A stretch of 64,000 nt of DNA from Harmothoe impar (lineage: Eukaryota; Annelida; Polychaeta; Phyllodocida; Polynoidae): NCBI GenBank assembly GCA_947462335.1, contig OX381714.1, positions 39,095,360-39,159,359 of the forward strand, in the 5' to 3' direction. Below the pieces are notes generated by a model. The model was not told the origin of the DNA. It was given only the letters and a program-made list of their open reading frames with translations, and ran no database searches. Below are positions 50,145 to 60,185 of the stretch, one piece after another. Every line of letters starts with the position of its first letter. Positions within the stretch are counted from its first letter, which is position 1. The translations under genes were made by a program, and so were the position numbers.

Positions 50145-51237
50145 CAACTATGGGCTTGGTTGCTATGCAAAGCAGCTGTTGCTAGGCAACCATTGGCTCT
50201 AATGGATGCAGTTTCTGTACCCTGTTACCCTAATAGCATGATATGAACTGGGTGTATACTTCCATTCACTTGTCAATGGATTTTTATGAAAAACTACAGC
50301 GATAGCTGTCTACGAGCCTACTTTTTGGGTTTGTTGTTATGCAAACACACTAGGCAACCACTGGTTTTACCATCAAATTCAGGGTCCCATTGTTTTCCTG
50401 GGGGTGGATTTACTGGGGGTAGGGGTCTTTAGAATCTTCCTAGACTCATTATTTATACATTGAAAAGCAACATTCGAATCAATCAGCCGCCATCTTGGAT
50501 TTTGACCATTTACAGCCTCTTAGCACAATATTATTTAACAGCCCTGACAAAATTCCTAATCATCATACATTTTAGGTCAGATTTCATCCCATTATAAACA
50601 GCCTACAATAAGAAGATGTGCTTTTTTGATTAAGTGAAATCCAAAATAACATGAAATGAAGCGCTGTCGGATCAAGGGAGTGTCCATGTACCTAAGACAA
50701 TAAGTCTAGTTGTGGTTATCACAAAAGGCTGTTCTATGGCTCAAATTAATCAGAAAGGTCTATTCTCATCATCTCATAGCAGATTGGGTGGTCAAATGTG
50801 GGACAAGGGGTTGTTAAATGTATGTTTGTCGTGCCTAATGAAATCTTTGGGTAAAAGTTTGCGATTTGCGATTTCAAACTTCAATGTTCCTGAGCCTGTG
50901 GTTCAGCCAATTCTTAACTCTGATGCATATGATAGGTATCAATAGATAGGAAATCATGTCTTCTTTCAAATAAGTCCCTTTGTATAGAGGTCCTGTGACT
51001 AGAAGGTGTTCTTATAGTTCAAAACCTGCACATACCTCCTATATTTTGTGAGGTAAAAACAGGCCGAAAACTGGTATTAACCCGCACATGGATAATAGGC
51101 TAAAACCGGTAGTGCATCCCAAGATATTCCATGTTAACATCTTGAATCTTGTTCTAGGGACCCTAAGGGACAAGAAAAATGTCATTTAGTTGAGTGGTGG
51201 GGGGGGTGCACGAGGGGTCCCATCAGCCCATGGCCTA
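50145..51237 (-). repeat. Right arm of fold-back element
   Basis: This is the inverted partner of 46451-47544. It begins at CAACTATGGGC and ends at the outer GGCCTA. Relative to the left arm it has lost about 6 bp near 50350, which removes half of one X-box, and it differs by a small block change near 50565-50580. The other X-box (GTTGCTAGGCAAC, 50178-50190), the YY1-type site (50486-50498) and the GLI-type site (50785-50793) are intact. Confidence 0.85.
50712..50945 (+). other. Short reading frame in right arm, twin of 46743-46976
   Basis: This frame has the same 77-residue translation as the left-arm frame and points toward the element's right end. The frame is open upstream to about 50655, after an in-frame TGA, giving roughly 96 codons before its TAG/TAA end. 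The single difference from the twin is synonymous. No partner exon was found in the spacer. It may be a captured transposase fragment or may be non-coding. Confidence 0.25.
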
Positions 51238-51286
51238 TTTGGGCCTTCTTGCTCGTTGCCTTATCTATGGAGCTGTAGCTTTCTAT

Positions 51287-51498
51287 GTGACTATACATGG
51301 GTGGCTAGAATTTTGACCGTGTCGCCGTGTCGATTTTTAGACAAAGTGCCGTGTCGCTGTGTCGATTTTTATCTAGTGCATTATGCCCTAATTGACTGTG
51401 TCCGTCGATTTTTAAAAGGGCCGTGTCGGCCGTGTCAGATTTTAAAAGTGCCGTGTCGCCGTGTCGATCGTGTCGGGTTTTAACCCATGTATAGTCAC
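51287..51498 (-). mobile_element. MITE-B copy 2, next to fold-back element
   Basis: The ends GTGACTATACATGGGT (51287-51302) and its exact reverse complement (51483-51498) bound a 212-bp element. The inner left end GGCTAGAATTTTGACCGTGTCG matches the inner right end of copy 1, so the two copies lie in opposite orientation. The core has at least eight (C)CGTGTCG units separated by ATTTTTA/ATTTTAAAA joints. Both copies share TACATGGGT at each end, while the outer ends differ between copies yet match within a copy. It begins 49 bp beyond the right end of the fold-back element. Confidence 0.75.
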
Positions 51499-53256
51499 TT
51501 CTATGCCAGCTATGGGACAGCCATGTACAATGTTTATTTCTACCTGGTTGCATCCTCTGCCACTTCTGCCTGGCATTACAGTGCTGAGACTTGACATATA
51601 ATACATTATAATGTATTAGGGCTAGATATCATGTGATAGTTGAGAGCAGGAATCAGGTTCTTGATTATTATGCCAGCTTCCCTTTATTCAAGTAAATTTA
51701 ATGTCACATCAAAAGGGGCATTCCCGACTTGATAATTTGACTGGCTGATTGTTATCATGTGTTTTTTTCAGAATATAATAACACTGTGACACCAACGTAT
51801 ATAGACTAATTTCTTTCTAAATTGTGTGTAATTATTATGTTTTTACCTTTAAATATTTAGAAAGGTTGATCATAGAAAGTTTGTGGATAGTATACCGGTA
51901 ATGTTAAGTGATATGTAATAGGGCCTACCATTGGCCATATTGCAATGATTTAAGCAACAGACTAATATCAACATTACAATAAATGATGTCCTCTATATAC
52001 ATGTCATTGACTGCAATGTAGAACTGTATTGAAACAGCGATGTTCTGAGACATGGAAGCAGTGCCACTGCTGGTGATAGTGCTCCTTTAAATGGCCCATT
52101 AATGTGCCAATCCTGACACAAATAGTAATTTCTCACACACAATATTGTAAACCGATTTTTATGATCTATAGAACAAGCTTCATAAATCACCAAGCATTAT
52201 CAGACTAATGTGCTATAGGACTGGTGTACCCTGACAATTATACATTGCAACATCTTTCATCTACATCCACATGTATAGTCTACAGCAACTCGGGATCAGT
52301 GAATTCTGCACCCGGGATTCTGCATGAGATTCCTTAAAAGCAGTTGTGCATTGGAATTCAATTTCACATAAGAAATTTCCCTATGGTAACTTTTTCACCA
52401 TGATGATGAGATTCCCATGTGTGCACCCCATCCCTCATAGGACCATATGCCTTTCACGGCCTCTGTCAGGCCCTATGGAGTATGATATACGACCCCCTAG
52501 CTGCACCCTCTCTGTGACAGGAATAATGTCCTCCTCAAAGTAAACAGAGATGGGACAAGGCATGCCCCTACACATGCACGGCTGGAGATGACAAATTGCC
52601 TCACAGAGTGCTTCCATGTTCCCGGCACACTCACCTCATACATTCCTCTGCTCCAGGGTTTGCACAGGCGCCAAATGTGTCTGTGCTGAATTAGGTGGAC
52701 CATCCAGGGTTCGGGGATGAGGGGGTGGGGTGGTGGTGCAAAGTTAGGGTAATACTTAATAGTTAAAATTGTATTTCTTACTTAACAAATGATTTTAATG
52801 GAGTTAAGAGGAAAGAAAAAGAAGTATGTTGATCTGTATTATTGTCCTATCAGTAATCCCACCCCAAACATGGATTGGACCATCATGGAATGTCCGATCA
52901 TATAAATTATTACATTTAATTTTCCTGCCATAAAAAAAAAGTCTTTGGAAAATGTGAATGGTTAACATGGTTCACTGTACACAGTTTTATGATATAATTG
53001 ACTTTCTAGCTTCCATATGCATAGTACCCTTGTGAGAATAACAATACTATCAATTTAGTAGGTCCCTTCCTAGAAGACACAACGTCCCCACTCCAGACCC
53101 TGGGCATTCAAACGGTTACAATCCATGTCCTCACTTTTTCTCTTGCGTTCGCATTCTTACATCATTTTTGATGTTTCCCTTTTGAACTACGTAGTAACAG
53201 GTGATAAAAACAGACAGCTTAACTCTCGCGGAGACAACGTGATGATTGACGAGAGT

Positions 53257-53315
53257 GACTCATACTGAAAGGTGATCCACCATTGCCGGAAACGCCGCGG
53301 AGTTTCCCGCCAAAA
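53257..53315. promoter_or_regulatory. AP-1 and E2F sites in CpG-rich patch
   Basis: TGACTCA (53257-53263) is an exact AP-1 site. TTTCCCGCCAAAA (53303-53315) is a full-length E2F consensus of the type found in S-phase gene promoters. GCCGGAAACGCCGCGG lies between them. No TATA box or recognised downstream exon, so orientation is unknown. Confidence 0.45.
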
Positions 53316-54592
53316 TAGGATGTGCCCGGATGAAGTAAAGTCGTCTGCCCCCGACGATTTGTTTATGACATTTTTATCTCCATAAAAAGAGAATATTGTG
53401 AACAGCAGTGGGTGAACGGAGGTAAGCAAGTCAGCTGGAAGTTTTGACATTTGTACCCAGGCATTTGCAAATATCAGGCAGAATATAGCTACAGTAAATG
53501 CCATTGTTTTTTATTATTGTCGCAACAGGCATTTTCGGTCATTTTCATTTTAGTTAACGTCTGGCCTACACTTCATGTGATGTGGGAAGTCATGGTAAAG
53601 TTATATATAGCTCTCAACTCATCCAAGGGCTTCTCCGTAATATGGCCATAATATTATCTATCCTTTTTTGCACAGCCAATATTCTATCCAATGTACCAGT
53701 ATACTCCTTACAGTTTAATGTATTCATACATATGTGCATAAACCACATTTTGCATTTCCGTTAAATTGGTAAATATGTATGCATTAAAGGTACTTATAGA
53801 CTATACTACATGTATAAGATTGCTAAATTTGTATGTGATTGGTAAAAAAACATGATTAAAGTGTAACCTGACGATAAAGTAGACACCTCTGGCCAGGTAC
53901 AAAACTATGACAAACTCCTATTTCTCTTAATGGGTCATTCTAGCAGGGGGTAAAGTAAGTTTCCCACACCAACTACAGGGTTCATTCTCAAATTGCGCCG
54001 TATTAATAACATGGAATGCGGAATTAGATCCTAATAAGTGGTCGGTTATTATTTTCGCTCACCATTTTTGTTCTTAACTGGGCAGCTCTCAATTAAAAGA
54101 TGTGAGATTATTTAGCGGGTGCACTACGGCCGTTCATTAGCGTACTGTGTTCTTGTTGTTTTTTTGTTGAAAAACGGGGCGTTTGTTGAAAATGTTGTAC
54201 TCTGTAAGAACACGTGCCATAACCGTCAACAACTGCCCCCACCCCGTCCTAATGAGGTCATTGAGACGCGCTCGTACCCGGAAGTCACCGTGAGCGACAC
54301 AATCTGTCCCAGTTCTTTTGTTGTGTTTGTTGTTGTTTTTCAGCCCTGACAAATCCCATATTTTTGTAGTGCCCTGCATTACGGACAAAAACACGACGGT
54401 GGCACCCCAATGTCGGCAATGTCGTGGGAAAGTTTTGCCATCATGTTTTGCGACATGCCGTCATTTGACCTTGAGGCATTTTCTGGGACATTGACAACGT
54501 CCGGGATGAGGACACGTGCCCTTCAAGGCTTCAACATGTGATGAGGTCGAGGCTCCTGGGTACTTTTTAATGTGCACGTATTTTTTTCTGAA

Positions 54593-54602
54593 GGGGGGGG
54601 GG
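54593..54602. repeat. Poly(G)10
   Basis: Uninterrupted G10 run. Confidence 0.95.
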
Positions 54603-54702
54603 TATTTTTATATGTAGACTCTGTGGCTTGCAGGAAGGTCGATATTCCAACTACAAAGGAAGATCTCGGGGTAGATCTGCTTGCTTTCACTGCCTTTATA
54701 AA

Positions 54703-54729
54703 TCTAGAAGGATTGACAATCCTTCTAGA
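54703..54729. repeat. Hairpin with perfect 12-bp stem
   Basis: TCTAGAAGGATT (54703-54714) and AATCCTTCTAGA (54718-54729) pair fully around a 3-nt loop (GAC). Confidence 0.85.
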
Positions 54730-55092
54730 ATTCATTCCAAATAAATATCATTTACATTCCCTTCTTGAGATATCAAATGCACAAGAATACAAATTTAATA
54801 GAGTTGCTACAACAGTCATCTTGGTTTGAACAAGGCCCCTGCGAGTTAGCTTAGTGTTAAATCTTACAATGTATAGGGGACCTATTGATACATTGGCTGA
54901 TATTCAATAATCATTCTCACCCATGTTATCCCCTGTGATTTATCCAATAATCAAATAACGTTTTCCATAGAATTACTCACTTGTTGTGATTAAAACCATT
55001 ACATGATTTAGAGGCCCCATTGCCTCTGTCACTTCTGGAAAAAAGATAAAGTGGCATACATAAATTGTTGTCTGACTCATCGAGGGTACACC

Positions 55093-55119
55093 GCGCATGT
55101 GCACTTATGGGTACTTCCG
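55093..55119. promoter_or_regulatory. NRF1-like and ETS-like pair
   Basis: GCGCATGTGC (55093-55102) is one base from the NRF1 palindrome GCGCATGCGC. ACTTCCG (55113-55119) is an ETS core. The pair is common in housekeeping promoters. Confidence 0.3.
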
Positions 55120-56592
55120 TTTTAGTTACCATATTCAACAGGGAATGTAGATGATGGTGAGGATGAAAAAAGGGAGATCCCAATTCTGAAATTAAAGTCA
55201 GAAAAGAAGAGATTTATGGCATCGTCCTGGGGGAGTCTGTGAATCCTAATGACGTTGGGATTCATAGAATATAAGATGGATATACACAATGTAATTGATG
55301 CTTATACAAAGCCCTCTATGTGGGTTTTGTGGGTTTCTTTTGTGGTGGAGGCTGTGGAGAATATTGTATAACTATGCTTGGCAATGATTTTGTGCATGCA
55401 GATCCCATAACTTTAAAAATATGGAAGCAAAAAGGATATGTAGGCTACTGTAAGTTATGAACTTCATCAGGGATACGAGGTTATGGAGGACTATGTGAAA
55501 AGAAAACAGGCATGGTATGCTGGACTATATAATTGCACACTGGTATATGGGGGGTTCCGACGATGCAGAACTATGGAGAAGTCCGGTATATTCTCTCCAA
55601 AGGTATACATGTAGAGATATAAGATTTATAGAAGAGAGTGAGCCTGACACTTTTTTTTATTTTCTCTTAATGCAGCCTTCCCCATTCACAAACAAATACA
55701 CCAACCCCAAACCCCACCCGAAATTGTCGCCATGTTTGTTCTGCTGCCTAGGAAGTTCCTGTGCTCGGGGGACTGGCCCCAATGTCAGTCTACACATCAT
55801 CTATCAACATTATGAGATATTTAATCCCATGTTCCTCGTGCAAGCCAATGAATAGGACTTCTACCTCCAGTACTCCAGGGTAGACAGTAGGCCATCCAGG
55901 CATCTGGAGGTGGGATGGGGAGGGACAGGGGCATGGGAGGGATGTTCATTGTTGGTCCAGAGATAGTTCATCTTCATTAGGCGTTACGTAATACATGTAT
56001 TTAATTTGGCCCAACGGTTAGACGTCAAAACATGATTGAGTTTGGGATTGTTCTCGGTTAAGTTTGTTAATTAAGGGGCTAGGTCTTTAGTCTTTGTTTG
56101 GTCAATCAACCCCTCTTCCATGCTTCTAATACTTCTGAGAGCAGAATAATTATTATGAATATCCCAGCAAATTAGCATCACCTAAGCATAGGTTGCCGCT
56201 AATTCTTTGGGATGTTATGTCCTAATAAAATGTAATTGAATATCCGTATCAGATCACCAACAATTATACATTTTGCAGTATGCAATTGCTAAAAGTAAAG
56301 GTCCATACCTAATCAAATTCGTGGGTACCTGAAATAAGGGTCTAAACCGGGGGTCTGACACAAATTATAGTGTGCTACTGCATATCGTGGTCCCGGGATA
56401 GTAGTGCCCCTGCCCCCGCCCCTGTCATATAGATCCATACAACTGTTTGCCTTGCCCCAATATACGCATGCTCAGATGGCCCATATATTTCACTCAGTCC
56501 TTTCGCCCATCAGGTCTTAAGACCCTGTGGAAAGAGAAAGAGAGAATCTGTGGAATGAGAACATAAAAGATGGAACCCTACACCCGTGTCTG

Positions 56593-56748
56593 TCACGTGT
56601 CGCAACCGGAAGTCAGCGGGATGACGGGAAGGCTCTTCCCAATGTCATGACCTTGGCCATCCATCAGCACCAAGTGAGGATAGCTCCCAGAATGCATCGC
56701 GCGAGGACAGCAGATCACGTGAACGGTGTCAGGGGTCAATCCCACGTG
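56593..56748. promoter_or_regulatory. Promoter-like island: 3 E-boxes, ETS, ZNF143 core
   Basis: CACGTG occurs three times (56594, 56716, 56743), as TCACGTGT, ATCACGTGA and CCCACGTGC, the USF/TFE type. ACCGGAAGT (56605-56613) is a strong ETS site. CTCCCAGAATGC (56684-56695) matches the core of the ZNF143 site found at animal promoters. CpG density is raised (GCATCGCGCGAGG near 56694). The combination within 156 bp is what a TATA-less promoter would show. It is about 430 bp upstream of the TATA-type candidate at 57179-57230. Confidence 0.5.
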
Positions 56749-57099
56749 CTTTAGAAGCAGACGACATTTTGTCACAGACGGCATCCAACATGAGGCTCCT
56801 GGTGTGAGGCGTAAGTCATGAAGGGAAATGTTACAATTAGACCATGATAATGCTCGTCTCCAGTCCAGGCATATACAGCTTGTTAGTCCTGGAAACACAA
56901 TACCTCTAATAGCGCCACATGCGCTGAAAATGGGAGGGAAGACAGCGGAGAAATACGTCCTGAATAGGAGGGATTACGAAATGGCCACAGAGCTAGTGGG
57001 GTAGGGGACTACACATGGAAGAAGGGAAGAATGGAGAAGAGGGAAATGAGGGAGGCACAGGCCACCCAGTCATAGTGATCCCAGCGACAGATGATTGAT

Positions 57100-57118
57100 A
57101 AACTGACCTTGACCTTGT
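57100..57118. promoter_or_regulatory. Tandem nuclear-receptor half-sites
   Basis: CTGACCTTGACCTTGTCC is a DR0-like pair of TGACCT with extended TTG, about 60 bp upstream of the CRE palindrome. Confidence 0.3.
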
Positions 57119-57178
57119 CCACACTTAATGCGACGGTATTCCCGGCGTCTCTTCAGATGGGCTCTACTTGTCAGGGAC

Positions 57179-57230
57179 GCTGTGACGTCACAGCAGGGAA
57201 ACATGACGCTGTATTTGCATATAAAAAGCC
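57179..57230 (+). promoter_or_regulatory. Candidate CRE/octamer/TATA promoter
   Basis: GCTGTGACGTCACAGC (57179-57194) is a perfect 16-bp palindrome with the full CRE TGACGTCA at 57183-57190. A half CRE, TGACG, follows at 57204. ATTTGCAT (57213-57220) is an exact octamer (POU) site and overlaps TATAAAAA (57220-57227), a good TATA box. Order and spacing suit a plus-strand core promoter that would start near 57250. CREB-responsive TATA promoters drive immediate-early and neuropeptide genes in animals, but the downstream sequence gives only an unrecognised 63-codon frame (57264-57455), so the gene cannot be named. The first coding exon may lie beyond an intron. Confidence 0.5.
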
Positions 57231-59976
57231 CCAGAGAACACTGGGCGCAGACGATAGTAGGCAATGGAATCTCGTGACAGCAAACCAGGGTGCCCCCTCT
57301 CGGGGTCAGGGGGAATTAGTGTAATGAAATCAGTCTCATTTGTCCAAACCAATCGCTCAGGATTGTTTGGAAAAAGATGCTTCCTAGCCTATAGCTGCAT
57401 CTGCAAGACCCTGCGTGTTTTTGTCTTTTGCTCTTCAATGAAGTTTAAAGGATAGGGGGTCATTAAAAGTATCCAATTAATGCAAAATAATTCCCTGTGT
57501 GGATGCATTACATGGCAGGTGCTTCAGATTACTCACTTCATCTAGCTTGAATATCCACTGTCACTTGAGACATCAAATTTAAATTTCTTGTGAGGGTAGT
57601 AAGCCCATAGAGATGGAAGAATAAAACATGAATGTTTTACAAATATCGAAGTTTGGTGTGGAGGCAGATGTTGTTTTTATCGGTCTTTAGAGCACCACAT
57701 GTGTGTCCCGTGCCTGTTAGGAAAGACACTGTCCCAGCTAATAATAATAATACGTTATTTTACGTCACCTTTCGTGTTTTTGACATCTTGCCACTGTTTC
57801 AGCAGTTTTGTTTTATGCACATCTAACTATTTAACTCCTGTCCTTTATCTCATGAAACATAATGCAGTTGTGCATCAATGTATATGATATTGAATGAAAC
57901 TTAGGGCACACAGTAAAATGACTTCAATGGTGTCGGAAGCATTGCAACCAGAACGCTGTGCATCCCACCCCCACCCCCGCTGCTGACCAACCCCAGAGAT
58001 GTCAAACATAAAAGGTGATAGGGGTAATAATAAAAGTTGAAAAAGGAAAGAAGCTTGCTACACCTCTGAACCAATGGACACTTGTAAGCATAAAATGCCA
58101 CTGTATGTATGCAAAATACATGTGGACGAAATACAAACAAGTTTATAGTCTCCCAGAATCCAAGCAGCTGGCGGTGATAATTCATGAGTTGTGTTCATGT
58201 TTAACGTGTTTTATTATGGATGAGCAACTCACATAGTGGCAGAGTCACCTGAGGACAAACCTATTCTAATTGTTTTTAATTGCTCGTCTGTGACTCGCAA
58301 TGTATGGAGGGCGGGGTACATGTTTGACCTATGGCCCCACTATTCATTAACATTATTTAAGAGAATCCAACATAGGCAATAATTATCTCGATGGAACAGC
58401 AACTATCATTTGCATGCGTGCTGAACATACAATCCTAATTTGAAGTCATAAACGTATTTGCTTAACAATTTATATAGTATGTGGATTGTTTTCTTTCTTA
58501 TAACCCGTGATTCTAGATCGTTGTTAGTCTCAAAGGTGCTGATTTCAAATAATTTAGCATTATAATTTAACTAGTTCATCGTGCAGGTATCGCATTGAGG
58601 TATAGCTATATCAGTATCATTATTTCGAATTTGATATCGAATACTGCTGACTCTATATTACTAGTTTATATAGAACACAGGCTAGACTTATGCAATACAC
58701 CGGTTGACAATCAGGCATTATCTTTGATCCATTTACCCTTCATCAGTTTATCTTCCCCTCCTTAAAAAAAAGCGACAAGATCATCGAGGAGGATATCAGT
58801 GCAAACTCCCTATACCTGTTCATGCACTGCAGCCCTCTTTGTCAGAGCCGACGTTATCAAAACCAACCTCAAATTAGGATCCCTGCAACCGATCTGTTCG
58901 TGGGGAACAGTCCAGTGATCTAAAGCTTGCTGTGTCCAGATAAGATAGCTATCATTCCCACATCTCGCCCACACAACCCTCACCCTACCCCCTCCCTCTG
59001 GAATGCCAGTGCCAGAGACAGAGAACACAGAGTATCAATTATGATTAATGTCGTTAATTGTCCACCCAGCAGATGTCGCTGAGGGCGGTCAGCCATGACA
59101 GTCACGTGACAAATACCTAGAGGGCAGCGGAAACGAGGCTGACAGGGCTGTGCCATAGTGCATCAGGGCAAATGCATGTGTTTCAGTTCCATTTGAAGGT
59201 TTTATGAATCATGATTTTATTTCTTTAAAGTTTGTGTTGATTAGAGACGTTTGACCTGGAATTATACCTGGAGGAAAAAATATGGGAGGGTAGTACGGGT
59301 TCAATAGATTGATGACCCGCTAGCTGTCATGCACTTTGTATAAAACGATGCACTGAATGAGAAATCTAAAAACAATGGATCATTTCTGACTTGTGGTTGC
59401 CATTGTTGTTGTGTAGACATTGTTGTGGTAGTTCTTTCTGTTCAATCCTTGGTTATCAATAATTATCTAGAACCTTGTCCTGTTAAATACTGTGGTCTCG
59501 GTCTACCACATCAACAGTTTAAACGACGCAATGATCAGCTGTCATCTCTCTATTAGTAACATAGCTATATTTGTTAGGCATCATGCCAATACCACCATCA
59601 TTTCCTTTTGCACCCATTCCAGTTGCACCTAGAACAATTCAATCATCACCAGCTATAATAATACCTGGTAATATTCCTCATTAACGATTCCCACTGACCA
59701 TAATAACTATATGTAACTGACCCTGGAATTCCTAAATACCACATCCAAAGGAAACCACATGGGTTAGGCAGAGAATTCAGGGCTTTGAGTTTGCCTGCCT
59801 CGGAGGCCTAAATCATCTTATGTGCAAATTCACTGACATGCCCCTATCAGCTGACAATGGAAGCCAGTCAGTGGGTACAAGAGGGAGGTCAGATAATCAG
59901 TGTGGCTGCAATGCTTTGATCCCTGAGGTGTCATATCTACTCTGTACCAGGATTACACCCACATGGAAGTGGATCA

Positions 59977-60185
59977 TTAGCCCTTTAAGGGCCGCATAGT
60001 GCTTTCATGAGGCGTGAATGATGCATGATGCTTTAATGCATGGGGAAGTGGCGAACCTTCGTGTGGTGCATGATGCTTGAATGCACCCCTTTAGTTAGTT
60101 CCTCGTCAAGGCTGCATTCATACATCACACCGGCAAAATTCAGTGCAAAAAACTGATAAAGCAGTATGCAGCCGTTAAAGGGTTA
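59977..60185. mobile_element. MITE-A copy 4, internally deleted and rearranged
   Basis: The left end TTAGCCCTTTAAGGGCCGCATA and right end GCAGTATGCAGCCGTTAAAGGGTTA are the family termini. The copy is about 50 bp shorter than copies 2 and 3. Its left half has an amplified GATGCATGATGCTTTAATGC / GTGCATGATGCTTGAATGC pair. This is the most diverged of the four copies. Confidence 0.75.

Larger units (their letters stand above)
46451..51237. mobile_element. 4.8 kb fold-back element with ~1.09 kb inverted arms
   Basis: The sequence from 46451 (TAGGCCATGGGC...) is repeated in reverse complement ending at 51237 (...GCCCATGGCCTA). The match runs about 1.09 kb inward on each side and encloses a 2.6 kb spacer. 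A possible 3-bp target duplication, TTT, flanks both ends (46448-46450 and 51238-51240), but it is too short and AT-rich to be decisive. In the outer 240 bp of the arms I count 7 differences, and fewer in the next 350 bp, so the element is young or its arms are homogenised by conversion. No transposase domain is recognisable in the spacer, so it looks non-autonomous. Long arms of this kind are known from fold-back and some cut-and-paste DNA transposons. A segmental inverted duplication is the main alternative, but the abrupt outer ends with matching flanks favour a mobile element. Confidence 0.8.
51499..59976. other. Non-coding sequence richest in promoter-like patches
   Basis: Includes the E2F, NRF1, E-box/ETS/ZNF143 and CRE/TATA candidates listed separately, plus CCGGAAGT at 54278 within a CpG-rich run (54240-54300) and an 18-bp palindrome AATACATTATAATGTATT (51600-51617). 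No recognisable coding exon. Confidence 0.5.

Noticed and set aside
41905..54430. Three exact Su(H)/RBPJ-type CGTGGGAA sites (41905, 49478, 54423)
   Set aside because: Widely spaced and close to the number expected by chance.
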